A model generated the notes under the pieces. That model saw only the letters and a list, made by a program, of their open reading frames with translations. It made no database searches and was not told the origin of the DNA. Below are positions 1 to 7,993 of a stretch of 20,926 nt of DNA, piece by piece. Origin of the DNA: CAYNNP01 sp964398215 (GTDB lineage: Bacteria > Planctomycetota > Planctomycetia > Pirellulales > Pirellulaceae). The DNA is taken from assembly GCA_964398215.1 (NCBI GenBank), contig CAYNNP010000111.1, positions 1 through 20,926 on the forward strand. Reading direction: 5' to 3'. Position numbers and translations under genes: made by a program. How positions within the stretch are numbered: position 1 is the first letter of the stretch; each line of letters opens with the position of its first letter.

Positions 1-2
1 CA

Positions 3-893
3 AAGAACCGTACGGGTGATCCCGGGACTGGCCAGCTTAACTGCTTTGGATTTTCAGGCGATGACCCCAGCGGTTTGCAAAACTGGTTGCGATTTCGGCC
101 ACAACGTTCTTATTTGTTGAGCGCGCACCGTGGTGGTGCGCAGTCCGGTTTTCCCGAAAACTGCATTGCCACCTTTGAACACTCACTGGCCCACGGAGCC
201 ACAATGCTGGAAGTCGATCCACGCTTGACCAAGGATGGAGCAATCGTCCTGCATCATGACAAGACTCTCGATCGCACTACCACCGGAACGGGACGGGTGA
301 GCGATAGGACGCTGGCCGAGTTGCAAGAATTCGCGTTGACGGATCTGAACGGTGAACCAACGTCTCATAAGATGCCCACTTTAAAACAAACGATCGACTG
401 GGCACGCAACAAAACGGTATTGGTAATCGACCAAAAAGACGTACCGCTGCAACAGCGCATTGCGGCGATCACTGACAACAACGCAGAAGCATTTGTGATG
501 CTGATTATCAGCAACCTGAAACAAGCCCAGCAAGTTCATGACAGCAACCCAAAGATCACCATGGAGATCATGGTGCCAGACCTGCAGCGTGTGAAGGCGA
601 TCGATAAATCCAAGCTTCCATGGCGCAATCTGATCGCCTTCGTTGGTCATCAGCCACCATACGACCGCGCCTTGATTGAAGCTATCCACGATCGTGGCGC
701 AATGTGCATGGCCGGCACTTCCAGAAACCTAGACCTGAAGCTTCGTAAGACAACTTCATCAAAAACACCTCAGGTAAAACCTGCGGAGTCCAAGCAGCTC
801 GCCAACGAATACAGAAACCTATTGGACTTGGGGATCGACGTACTTGAAACGGATCTGCCCAATCAGGTTCACAACATTCTGCGGCCAAATTGA
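3..893 (+). CDS. Glycerophosphodiester phosphodiesterase-domain protein, 5' end off window
   Basis: This is a GDPD-family domain, which hydrolyses glycerophosphodiesters to glycerol-3-phosphate and an alcohol. Counting from the TTG at 75, the metal and catalytic signature is visible: HRG at residues 18-20, the ENCIATFEH stretch, E46 and D48 in LEVDPRLTKDG, and HHD at 60-62. The C-terminal strand DVLETDLP is also typical, so the 3' end is complete. The frame stays open upstream of 75 to the left edge. It contains no ATG, GTG or TTG between 3 and 74, and it reads as plausible protein (TGQLNCFGFSGDDPSG). The gene therefore probably begins outside the window, with the GDPD domain at its C-terminus. 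A TTG start at 75 giving 272 aa is the alternative, but I see no convincing ribosome binding site for it. The family call is firm; the substrate is unknown. Confidence 0.85.
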   Translation, partial: KNRTGDPGTGQLNCFGFSGDDPSGLQNWLRFRPQRSYLLSAHRGGAQSGFPENCIATFEHSLAHGATMLEVDPRLTKDGAIVLHHDKTLDRTTTGTGRVSDRTLAELQEFALTDLNGEPTSHKMPTLKQTIDWARNKTVLVIDQKDVPLQQRIAAITDNNAEAFVMLIISNLKQAQQVHDSNPKITMEIMVPDLQRVKAIDKSKLPWRNLIAFVGHQPPYDRALIEAIHDRGAMCMAGTSRNLDLKLRKTTSSKTPQVKPAESKQLANEYRNLLDLGIDVLETDLPNQVHNILRPN

Positions 894-1030
894 TCGGCAT
901 AGGCGATTAGTAAAACGGCCGCTAGCGGGGTGTGACTTGTCGTTGACATTTGTGAACCCGCGCCATCGGGAACGTGTCTTGATAGGTATCTTTCTCAACG
1001 CGTTTCATGCCATTTCTAGGGACACGTCCG

Positions 1031-1594
1031 ATGCCAAAACGCAATCAAATTACCGAACAGATCTTTACAGTTACGGACTTCTTTTCGCCTGAAGAATGTG
1101 ATGCCTACATCGAACTGACCGAACAGGCGGGCTATGCCGATGCGCCGATCACGACATCGCATGGCCCACAAATGCGTCCGGAGATCCGCAACAACACACG
1201 TGTCATGCTGGACGATCAGCAACGTGCGGATGACCTTTGGAAGCGCGTTGAGCAATACGTACCATCACCGTTTAACGACCATTGGGCTGCGTGCGGGTTG
1301 AACGAACGCTTTCGTTTCTATCGCTACGACGTCGGGCAACAATTCAACTGGCATTACGACGGTTGTTTTGAACGCGACAACGGCCAGCGGAGTTGGTTGA
1401 CATTCATGGTTTACTTGAACGATGGTTTCAGCGGTGGCGAGACTTCGTTCAATCATGTTGACATCGCGCCGCAACGCGGAATGGCTTTGTTCTTTGTTCA
1501 TCAAATCAAGCACAAAGGACAAAGCGTCACCGAAGGCCGCAAGTACGTGCTGCGCAGCGATGTGATGTACCAATACGTGCGACCGGAAGCATAA
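1031..1594 (+). CDS. 2OG-Fe(II) oxygenase, prolyl 4-hydroxylase type
   Basis: This is a predicted iron- and 2-oxoglutarate-dependent hydroxylase of 187 aa. The double-stranded beta-helix core has the iron ligands H108 and D110 (WHYDG) and a distal H161 in HKGQSVTEGRKYVLRSD, where K171 should bind 2-oxoglutarate. FRFYRYDVGQQFNWHYDG and YLNDGFSGGETSF are typical of the P4H alpha-subunit-like group. An ATG at 1007 gives eight more residues, but the ATG at 1031 is preferred because AGGGA lies 9 nt upstream and the protein then starts directly before the domain. The substrate (peptidyl proline or a small molecule) cannot be told. It stands alone, and the TAA stop lies inside the left target duplication of the inserted element at 1596-1787. 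Confidence 0.9.
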   Translation: MPKRNQITEQIFTVTDFFSPEECDAYIELTEQAGYADAPITTSHGPQMRPEIRNNTRVMLDDQQRADDLWKRVEQYVPSPFNDHWAACGLNERFRFYRYDVGQQFNWHYDGCFERDNGQRSWLTFMVYLNDGFSGGETSFNHVDIAPQRGMALFFVHQIKHKGQSVTEGRKYVLRSDVMYQYVRPEA

Positions 1595-1595
1595 G
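1588..1595. repeat. Left target-site duplication AGCATAAG
   Basis: This 8-bp direct repeat abuts the left inverted repeat of the MITE-like element and matches 1788-1795 exactly. It contains the last alanine codon and the TAA stop of the 2OG oxygenase gene. Confidence 0.75.
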
Positions 1596-1787
1596 TTTTG
1601 GAGTTGCGCTTTTGGTGTAGGCCGAACCGAGCAAACGCTGCCATTGCCGGAACTTCGGACGCAAGTAGAAAGGTCGTTGATAGCCTAATCTCTGCAACAC
1701 ATGGAGGCGTTTGCGCTGTTCCGGCACGTATTGCGTCCTTGGTCCGGCCTACAACCAAACACCACATCAAAAAGCGCAACTCCAAAA
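1596..1787. mobile_element. MITE-like element with terminal inverted repeats and 8-bp target duplication
   Basis: The ends are perfect 18-bp inverted repeats, TTTTGGAGTTGCGCTTTT at 1596-1613 and its complement at 1770-1787. The similarity then extends imperfectly inwards to TAGGCCG (1618-1624) and CGGCCTA (1745-1751). An identical 8-bp AGCATAAG flanks both sides (1588-1595 and 1788-1795, exactly 200 bp apart), as expected for a target-site duplication. The 192-bp interior has no credible gene; the short open frames crossing it have no domain or ribosome binding site. It fits a non-autonomous element mobilised in trans, and the 8-bp duplication is compatible with several IS families (for example IS66, ISAs1, IS1595). 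The insertion keeps the TAA of the upstream oxygenase gene. Confidence 0.75.
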
Positions 1788-1795
1788 AGCATAAG
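1788..1795. repeat. Right target-site duplication AGCATAAG
   Basis: This exact copy of 1588-1595 abuts the right inverted repeat. Removing one copy and the element restores a continuous ...GAAGCATAAGCGGG... sequence with the oxygenase stop codon intact. Confidence 0.75.
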
Positions 1796-1882
1796 CGGGC
1801 TTTCGTTTGTACTGCCTTCTGTCGGAATCCAATCCATTCTGGCTAAAGCCGGTACTACGAACGGCGCTGGCCGAAGGAGGAA

Positions 1883-3034
1883 TCAGCGATTGCTAATTTC
1901 ATTTGCTTCCAGGTTGGCTCCCGACAAATTGTTTTTGATTTGCGTCCACTGCTGATCATCGCTGACGTGGTCGCGGGCCACGAAGTATCTCGCTTTAGAT
2001 GAAGCAATTAATTCCACAATCTCTCCGTGGTCAATGTGCCCAGCAGTAGGATCCATGAATTGGGCCGTCGACATGCAAACGCCGCGAGCATCTAGCAACA
2101 TCGCAAATTTACCCAGGCTGATCCAACCACGTTGATACCAAGTCACAACCGTTGTGCCACGAAAATAACGCCACCAAGTTCTTAGAGAAAAGGGAATCAT
2201 TAGGATTCCTAAAACAATGAAACCGCATCTTGCCCAATACTCAAAAGCATCGTCGCCAAAAACTCCCATCAGAATCAAGAGGATCGTTGATATCGATGCA
2301 ATAACCGCTGACTGTCGATTGAGTGGTGTTCGCATTGGCTGCTGAAGCGTTAGCGTGCCTTGAAAAGCAACTCCATCCTCGGGCATCGGCGCCAACTCGT
2401 GCCACAAATCTAACCCCACTGTCTCCTCATTCGACGCCACGGCACTTGCGGATAGACGCCAGTGATCCAGAAGTCGCTGCATCGCGGTCTGGCTATACTG
2501 GTCAAACATACGCGCCGTCAATGCAATGAATCGCGAGGGGTCCAAGTCCACTGGAATCCGAACGCCATCGTCAGAAAAAGTAACACTTAGCAGATGCTGT
2601 GGCCCAAACCAGTGTTGAAACCTGCCATCGTGAAATGCCAAACCTGATTCAGTCAAACGTCCATGAGCTCGACCAATTAAGTCGGGATTGCGCTTGAGCG
2701 TTCGCATCGCTCGTTGTATCGGCTTGTTGTAGCGCCAAACAAAATACGTACCGATGATCATCGGAATCGTGATGACGACTATAACCAGTGAAGTTTTAGA
2801 ATCGGGCGCAACTCCTTTTTTTATGAATAGAGTGACGATCGCCAACGTGAAAACAGTTGAAACCAAAGCAAGCAGCGCAAACAAGACTTTGTACAAAACT
2901 GACTCGAAATTCCCGCGTGGAACCAGAGCGGCATAGTCATCCACGTTGATTTCGCCTGCAAAATTTAGACTTTTGGCGTCGGCCTCACCCAACGCCGGGA
3001 CTGGTGCTCGGTAGGGATTGATCGGCTGATTCAA
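1883..3034 (-). CDS. Membrane protein with two YcxB-like halves
   Basis: This is a 383-aa membrane protein that I assign only loosely. Helices are predicted at about residues 45-71, 82-99, 242-259 and 270-284. Each helical pair is followed by a soluble beta-rich part: GRLTESGLAFHDGRFQHWFG at about 125-144, and YQRGWISLGKFAMLLDARG at about 300-318. The two halves share the order FxGx(beta strand)-two helices-'xxGLxxxx...xxFxxLxAR', which is the layout of YcxB-like proteins, so an internal duplication is likely. The N-terminal NPYRAP is common in planctomycete membrane proteins of unknown function. The start is TTG at 3034, with AAGG about 9 nt upstream. No operon partner is evident and the function is unknown. 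Confidence 0.75.
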   Translation of the reverse strand: MNQPINPYRAPVPALGEADAKSLNFAGEINVDDYAALVPRGNFESVLYKVLFALLALVSTVFTLAIVTLFIKKGVAPDSKTSLVIVVITIPMIIGTYFVWRYNKPIQRAMRTLKRNPDLIGRAHGRLTESGLAFHDGRFQHWFGPQHLLSVTFSDDGVRIPVDLDPSRFIALTARMFDQYSQTAMQRLLDHWRLSASAVASNEETVGLDLWHELAPMPEDGVAFQGTLTLQQPMRTPLNRQSAVIASISTILLILMGVFGDDAFEYWARCGFIVLGILMIPFSLRTWWRYFRGTTVVTWYQRGWISLGKFAMLLDARGVCMSTAQFMDPTAGHIDHGEIVELIASSKARYFVARDHVSDDQQWTQIKNNLSGANLEANEISNR

Positions 3035-3301
3035 AACATGGAGCCTTGATAGAATGAACCCTCGCGTTCCGTGAGAAATCTAGCTAGCTTCTTCATTGAC
3101 CAAACTCGAGATGATTCATCGCATTGTGTCGAAAATCTGAGACGGATGCAAATTTCAACGATGACTATCGTGACGAAAGTAATTTCGTGGCGCAGGTGTC
3201 TCGCATCCTAATGCTAGGCTCGTGAGTAAGGAATCGCATTCGCCACTGAGATGATATCCGATTTAGCTTCTTTGTTAATTACTGTCTTCCCATCGATCAG
3301 C

Positions 3302-3619
3302 ATGACACAAAAACTAGAGCGATCGAATGAAAATGCGGAAAGCGACTTGGCATCCAGTGATGCATCCACGCCAAACCAACGCCCCAAGCAATTACGTTTG
3401 TGGATCGGTGTCTCGCTAATCATATTGTCTGGCGTTTTTTGGTTCTCGTTGTTCGCAGTCCCATTTTTGCCCCTATCACTCGCGCAAAAGACAACGATTG
3501 GCATCATTTTGTTCGCTGGCGTTCAGGCCGCATGGTGGATCGGAGCCGCACTCGTCGGGCCGCAAGCAATCAAGAAATTGCTGAGTTGGTTTCGGCGGAA
3601 AACAGGTGCTGATCCATAA
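3302..3619 (+). CDS. Small two-helix membrane protein, transporter-suffix-domain type
   Basis: This is a 105-aa protein if started at the ATG at 3302; a longer frame from 3251 only adds 17 weakly protein-like residues. After a polar, low-complexity N-terminus it has two hydrophobic helices with a conserved pattern: RLWIGVSLIILSGVFWFSL, then AVPFLPLSLAQK, then a second helix ending WWIGAALVGPQAIKKL and a basic tail. The 'LIxLSxxxW...PFLPLSxxxK...FWxGxxLxG' layout matches what I know as the transporter suffix domain, usually found at the C-terminus of transporters or as an orphan small protein. It lies alone, between the minus-strand membrane protein and the tRNA. The role is unknown; it may be an accessory subunit of a carrier encoded elsewhere. 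Confidence 0.65.
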   Translation: MTQKLERSNENAESDLASSDASTPNQRPKQLRLWIGVSLIILSGVFWFSLFAVPFLPLSLAQKTTIGIILFAGVQAAWWIGAALVGPQAIKKLLSWFRRKTGADP

Positions 3620-3725
3620 CAGCAACTATGAATCTTCCCGAAGGCTCGCGGAAAAGACACTCGCCTGTACGGTAATGGACAGTGCTATCTATTTTCACTG
3701 CTTCACTGCAGGCTTTCCGATCAAG

Positions 3726-3799
3726 TAGGGGCGGCAGGACTTGAACCCGCGACAAAGGAATTATGAGTTCCCTGCTCTAACCAACTGAGCTACGCCCCC
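3726..3799 (-). tRNA. tRNA with CAT anticodon (Met, or Ile2)
   Basis: A full cloverleaf of 74 nt folds on the minus strand. The acceptor is GGGGGCG/CGCCCCT with a G1-U72 wobble. The D stem is GCTC/GAGC, the anticodon stem GGGAA/TTCCT with loop CTCATAA, and the T stem GCGGG/CCTGC with loop TTCAAGT; the discriminator is A. The anticodon is CAT. CCA is not encoded. It is not an initiator type by the loop and stem, because the anticodon stem lacks three G-C pairs. Elongator Met is the default call, but Ile2 (CAT read as lysidine-AT) is possible, since the D-stem-to-variable-loop part resembles Ile2 tRNAs. Confidence 0.93.
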
Positions 3800-3898
3800 G
3801 TGTGGATGCCCTGATTTTATCATCTACTGGCCACTTGGTAATGTGGGTCTTTTTACTCTTCCCATTTTTAGACAATCATACTGCCTCCGAGGTGACTG

Positions 3899-4306
3899 AT
3901 GAATCTGCAGAAAAAGATCGATTCGTTCTTCAATGGCAGCCCTTTTGCCGTCGTGGGTGCTTCGCAAGATCGTGAAAAGTACGGAAATAAGGTGCTGAGG
4001 GCATACCTTCAAAAGGAATTCGATGTCTTTCCCGTGAATCCGAATGCTGAATTGATCGAGGGGGTTCAAACCTACGCTCGACTGAAGGATCTACCCAAAC
4101 CGGTTCATGGAATTTCGATCATCACGCCTCCCGCTGTCACCGAGCGGATCGTCCAAGACGCTGGCGAGGCGGGTATCAAGCACATTTGGATGCAGCCCGG
4201 CGCAGAGAGTGAATCCGCCATCGCGCGGTGCAACAAACTCGGAATCAACGTGATCGGTGGGGATGCTTGTTTGCTGGTGGTCGTCGGTTTTCGCGAGACT
4301 ACGTAA
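3899..4306 (+). CDS. CoA-binding (YccU-like) Rossmann-fold protein
   Basis: This 135-aa protein of the CoA-binding domain 2 family is a stand-alone version of the CoA-binding domain of succinyl-CoA synthetases and acyl-CoA ligases. The nucleotide-binding loop AVVGASQDREKYGNKV sits at about residues 17-32, followed by VFPVNPNAELIEG, ISIITPPAVT, HIWMQPGAES and a final INVIGGDACL, all in the usual order. Length and motifs are complete. The ATG at 3899 has a good GAGGTGA ribosome binding site a few bases upstream. ThiL begins 69 bp downstream on the same strand, so the two may be co-transcribed. The biochemical role of this family is not well established. Confidence 0.9.
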   Translation: MNLQKKIDSFFNGSPFAVVGASQDREKYGNKVLRAYLQKEFDVFPVNPNAELIEGVQTYARLKDLPKPVHGISIITPPAVTERIVQDAGEAGIKHIWMQPGAESESAIARCNKLGINVIGGDACLLVVVGFRETT

Positions 4307-4375
4307 ACTGCTGGTCGTTTGATGAGTTGACGTCTTTCATCAGGCTTTTCAAAGCCTGGCTTACTGAAGAATGCT

Positions 4376-5275
4376 ATGGAACTTTCGTTTTTGGCCTACC
4401 TGCGCGGGCGATGCCGCTCGTTGCCACAAGTCAAGGTTGGCATCGGTGATGATGCTGCTGTGCTGGATCCCGTCAAGGGATTGCAATGTGTTACCACTGA
4501 TCAGATCGTTGAAGGCACCGATTTTTTGCCAGAACATGATCGCGTCGATGTTGGTTACAAAGCAATGGCGGTCAACTTGAGCGACATTGCTGCGATGGGT
4601 GCTCGGCCGACATCAGCCTTCGTTACGTTGACGCTGCCCAAAGAAAATGCGACTCAGATTGCAGGCGAAGTTTACGAGGGAATCTTTCAAGCTGCGGTGC
4701 AGTTTGACGTCGCTATTGCCGGTGGCGACATCACGACTTATGACGGGCCGCTGGCAATTAGCATCACGATGCTGGGCGAAGTCTCCGATGGTCAACCCTG
4801 GCTGCGAAGCGGCGCCAAAGAAGATGACGCGATCATCGTCACTGGGTTTGTTGGCGGCAGCATCTTGGGACGCCATTTGCGGCCACAACCGCGCGTGGAA
4901 GTTGCCAATCGATTGCGAGACATGGTCGACGTGCATGCGGCGATCGATATCAGCGACGGATTCTCGCTGGACTTGGATCGACTGTGTGCGGCCAGTACGG
5001 TGGGTGCAAATTTGCAGCTTGAGAACATGCCGATCCACGATGACGCCATCATTCTGTCCGCGGATTCAGAACGGACCCCGATGGAACATGCTTGGTCGGA
5101 CGGCGAAGATTTTGAATTGATCCTCACGATGACCCAAGCGGACGCGGACAAGGTGTTGGCGGAAGAGTTTTGGGTTCAGATGACACAAGTCGGTACGATC
5201 GCAAGCCGGACAGGTCTTTGGCGACAACAACGCGGCAAATTCGAACGCATGTCACCGCAAGGCTATTCGCACTGA
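4376..5275 (+). CDS. thiL: Thiamine-monophosphate kinase ThiL
   Basis: ThiL phosphorylates thiamine monophosphate to thiamine diphosphate with ATP, the last step of cofactor synthesis, in the cytoplasm. At 299 aa it is slightly shorter than the usual 310-330 but has the full motif set. GIGDDAAVLD starts at about residue 22, followed by TTDQIVEGTDF, YKAMAVNLSDIAAMGA, the metal-binding AGGDITT, RSGAKEDDAIIVTG, the AIDISDGFSLDLDRL stretch, DGEDFELILT and a closing GYSH. The start at 4376 lies close to the first conserved motif; the ribosome binding site is weak (GAAG). It ends 9 bp from the stop of the convergent kinase gene at 5285, which leaves no room for a terminator between them. No other thiamine gene is in the window. 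Confidence 0.95.
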   Translation: MELSFLAYLRGRCRSLPQVKVGIGDDAAVLDPVKGLQCVTTDQIVEGTDFLPEHDRVDVGYKAMAVNLSDIAAMGARPTSAFVTLTLPKENATQIAGEVYEGIFQAAVQFDVAIAGGDITTYDGPLAISITMLGEVSDGQPWLRSGAKEDDAIIVTGFVGGSILGRHLRPQPRVEVANRLRDMVDVHAAIDISDGFSLDLDRLCAASTVGANLQLENMPIHDDAIILSADSERTPMEHAWSDGEDFELILTMTQADADKVLAEEFWVQMTQVGTIASRTGLWRQQRGKFERMSPQGYSH

Positions 5276-5284
5276 TAATCCGTA

Positions 5285-7963
5285 CTAAACCTCGTTGTCG
5301 CTCAACAACTCTGTGGCCCGCTCTTTTCGTTTCAGCGTTCGCATCGCTGGATGAACGGACAACAAATAAGGCAACGTAGGATATTGTTGATCAATCAAAT
5401 TTGCTAGCTGTTCATCATCAACAGATTTGAACCGGGCAGCAAATAGGACTTGGTTCATTTGCGGACCGAAAGGTCCATACCCTTGCTGTGCGATCAACTT
5501 TTCGCGTTGAACAACGTAGCTGCCTTTCGTTGTCGGCGGAGCGACTCCAAAGTCCACATGCATCTCTGCCGCATCTTTGTAAGAACCTTCTTGCTCATAA
5601 ATATCAATCAACAATCCACGAACAAGCGGATGCCCATCGAACTTTTTCATGTACCGCAGCGCGTCATCTTTCGCTCGCCTACTATTACCGGATGCCCACT
5701 GTGCCCGAGCCAAATCGACTTTGGCCAAAACTGACAGCGGATTCACCCCCGCTGCTTCCCGCAACATCGCGACACCTTTGGCTTGGTCACCCATTGTCAA
5801 TAACAGCAGTCCGTATTGATGCTTGACGCGCCAATGAAAGGGCTGCTTGAGAACCAGTTCGCTGAGAATCATTTTTGCGTCGCGGTAGTGTCGGCCAGTT
5901 TGCCAAGCAATCATGGCGCGTGCGAGCCTGGCCTCAACCGACATTTCGTCCAATTCCAAGGCTCTGATGCATTCGCTTTGTGCTTGGCGAATATATTCAA
6001 ATATTTCGCTATCTTCGCAACGCGAGGCAAGAGAAATCGCTGTCAGTGCGATGCCTGAGTGTGTGTCAGCAAGATCACGACCGGCTTTGGTTCCAGCGTC
6101 GCGTGCCATCTCAAAACACTTGAGGGCTTTAGTTAAACCGGTAACCGAATCGGGATCCGAACGAGCTTTACCATCCATCAAACATTTTAAGGCTCCTTGA
6201 TCCGCGTTTTCAATCTGTTTGGTGCGTGCGAGTTTATGGCCAATTTCACCCGCGACTTCGTTGGCGATCCCAGCTTGGTCCATTAGTTCTTCATTGCGAA
6301 CTTCGAAGAGTTTTCCCCACAAGACACGTCCATCATCTGTGGATATCAATTGCATGTTGACGACCTGTTTGCCGTTGTCACCATTTTCGATGGTTCCCGA
6401 CAAAATAGCTTCAACAGCGAGTTCGGCTCCCAACTTCGTGTAATCATTCGGCGCTGGGACTTTGATTGGCCGATAGGGCCTGACTTCAACATCGCTGATT
6501 CGTGAAAGCTCGTTGATCAACAAAACCGCTAAACGCTGACCACGGTCCATCAATCGATCACCCACTGGTCGCCCATCGAATGAAGTATCTGATGAGCCCG
6601 CTGCTTTGTCTATCAAAGGCAAAACTGCAATCGAGTTCATACGAACGTGTTCATTGTGGAACGCCAAGGACGCTACCACGGCACCGATCACACCACCGGA
6701 CAATGAAGTCACAAATCGACGTCGACTTCGGCGGCCCGATTCGTAGCCAGCCTCCATGCTACTGCGGACCAAATCAACACGATCATCGGCAAGCGTTTGA
6801 GCTACCGCTGAAGCCGTCGGACGCTGCAACGGTTCCTTTTGCAAACACGCCTCGATCAAATCCGACAACTCCGCGTCATCGCGCTTTCGAATCGGGTCAA
6901 TTTCTGGAGCATCCTTCAATGTGGCTGCGATCCGATCAGCAACCGTATCACCCAATATCGCTCTTTTGCCAAAGAAGGCCTCGTACAGAATGCAACCCAA
7001 ACTGTAGATATCGGTTGCCGAATCAGCCGAGTCGCCACGGGCTTGTTCGGGCGACATGTAGCCGGGCGTACCCATGATCACGCCGTCACGAGTATGTTCG
7101 ATTTGCGAGTCGTCCTCGTACGGGATTCGGGAAAGGCCAAAATCAAAGAGCTTGATTCGCGAATCCGCCAAGTTCGATGATGACGAATCTGGCCGATCGC
7201 CATCACCAGTATCAACCAACATGACATTCTGTGGTTTCAAGTCCCGATGTACGACTTGGTGGCGATGCGCATCGGCAAGTGCTTCTGCGATCAAAGTCCC
7301 TAACAACCGGACTTCTGTGGTCGTCAACGGATCACGTTCCAGGCGTTGGTCTAAGGTTTCGCCTTGCAGATATTCCATTACCGCGTAGGGAACATCGTTG
7401 CTTGCACCAACATCGAATAGCTCGACGATATTTGGATGACTAAGCGCAGCAACTGCTTTTGCCTCGCGCTCGAAACGCTCCGTCATCTTGATGCGTTTAT
7501 CGTTTCCAGCCGGGAATCGATCAAGAGCAAGCATCTTGATGGCAACTCGTCGCTCCAAGCGAGTATCAATCGCGTCCAAAACAACTCCCATACCACCGCG
7601 GCCCAATTCGCCGACAATTTTGTAGGGGCCTATCAAACCATCTTTGGGAAGCCCATCTAAATCCTGATTGCTCGGTTGGCGTTTAGATGAACCGGCCGTC
7701 TGTCTCGAGGGCGTTTCAACCACCGACGACATCGCGAACGGTTTGGGCGTTGGCTTTGTGCGACTAGCGTTTGCAATCTCCTCTTGGATCGCTTGCAACT
7801 CGATGCGCAGAAGTTCAGCTTGCTCGATTCCACTTTCGCTGACAACTGTATCGATCTGCGGAGTTTTGCCCTGGCGCAAGTCCGACTCGAACTTCAAACA
7901 GATCGTGTCGATAATCGCCAATTGATTTGCTGGCAGATCACTTAGACTCATATAGTGACTCAA
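5285..7963 (-). CDS. Transmembrane Ser/Thr protein kinase with TolB/FlgO-like and TPR regions
   Basis: This is an 892-aa Hanks-type kinase. Residues about 1-65 form the N-terminal helical segment common in planctomycete kinases. The kinase domain spans about 112-395: glycine loop GRGGMG (121-126), K143, HRDLKPQN (239-246), DFG (274-276) and GTPGYMSPEQARGD. All catalytic residues are present, so it should be active. One membrane helix follows at about 417-436. Then comes a region resembling the TolB N-terminal/FlgO fold (IAVLPL ... LLINELSRISDVEVRPY ... AILSGTIENGD ... GRVLWG, about 444-575), as seen in adenylate cyclase-TPR proteins. TPR-like helices run from about 600 to 880. The TTG at 7963 has GAGGA close upstream; the ATG at 7951 is the alternative. 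It lies 30 bp behind the ECF sigma gene on the same strand, a planctomycete sigma-kinase pairing, and probably shares its transcript. Confidence 0.92.
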   Translation of the reverse strand: MSHYMSLSDLPANQLAIIDTICLKFESDLRQGKTPQIDTVVSESGIEQAELLRIELQAIQEEIANASRTKPTPKPFAMSSVVETPSRQTAGSSKRQPSNQDLDGLPKDGLIGPYKIVGELGRGGMGVVLDAIDTRLERRVAIKMLALDRFPAGNDKRIKMTERFEREAKAVAALSHPNIVELFDVGASNDVPYAVMEYLQGETLDQRLERDPLTTTEVRLLGTLIAEALADAHRHQVVHRDLKPQNVMLVDTGDGDRPDSSSSNLADSRIKLFDFGLSRIPYEDDSQIEHTRDGVIMGTPGYMSPEQARGDSADSATDIYSLGCILYEAFFGKRAILGDTVADRIAATLKDAPEIDPIRKRDDAELSDLIEACLQKEPLQRPTASAVAQTLADDRVDLVRSSMEAGYESGRRSRRRFVTSLSGGVIGAVVASLAFHNEHVRMNSIAVLPLIDKAAGSSDTSFDGRPVGDRLMDRGQRLAVLLINELSRISDVEVRPYRPIKVPAPNDYTKLGAELAVEAILSGTIENGDNGKQVVNMQLISTDDGRVLWGKLFEVRNEELMDQAGIANEVAGEIGHKLARTKQIENADQGALKCLMDGKARSDPDSVTGLTKALKCFEMARDAGTKAGRDLADTHSGIALTAISLASRCEDSEIFEYIRQAQSECIRALELDEMSVEARLARAMIAWQTGRHYRDAKMILSELVLKQPFHWRVKHQYGLLLLTMGDQAKGVAMLREAAGVNPLSVLAKVDLARAQWASGNSRRAKDDALRYMKKFDGHPLVRGLLIDIYEQEGSYKDAAEMHVDFGVAPPTTKGSYVVQREKLIAQQGYGPFGPQMNQVLFAARFKSVDDEQLANLIDQQYPTLPYLLSVHPAMRTLKRKERATELLSDNEV

Positions 7964-7993
7964 CTTGTCCTCGCCCTGTTAAAAATCTCTGCA

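Noticed and set aside
943..990. TTGACA box and a GGAAC box upstream of the oxygenase gene as promoters
   Set aside because: No acceptable -10 element is found at the right spacing for either a housekeeping or an ECF promoter.
1598..1955. Overlapping short open frames on both strands across and beyond the MITE-like element
   Set aside because: They cross the inverted repeats and target duplications, have no ribosome binding site or domain, and are explained by the repeat itself.
3726..3799. tRNA as an attachment site of an integrated element
   Set aside because: No integrase gene and no second copy of the tRNA 3' end were seen in the window.
4613..5038. 141-aa minus-strand open frame inside thiL
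   Set aside because: It is antisense to a clearly recognisable thiL and has no domain or start signal.
6580..7077. 165-aa plus-strand open frame
   Set aside because: It lies fully inside the kinase gene on the other strand, and its composition (Arg, Pro, His, Ser rich) is typical of an antisense shadow.
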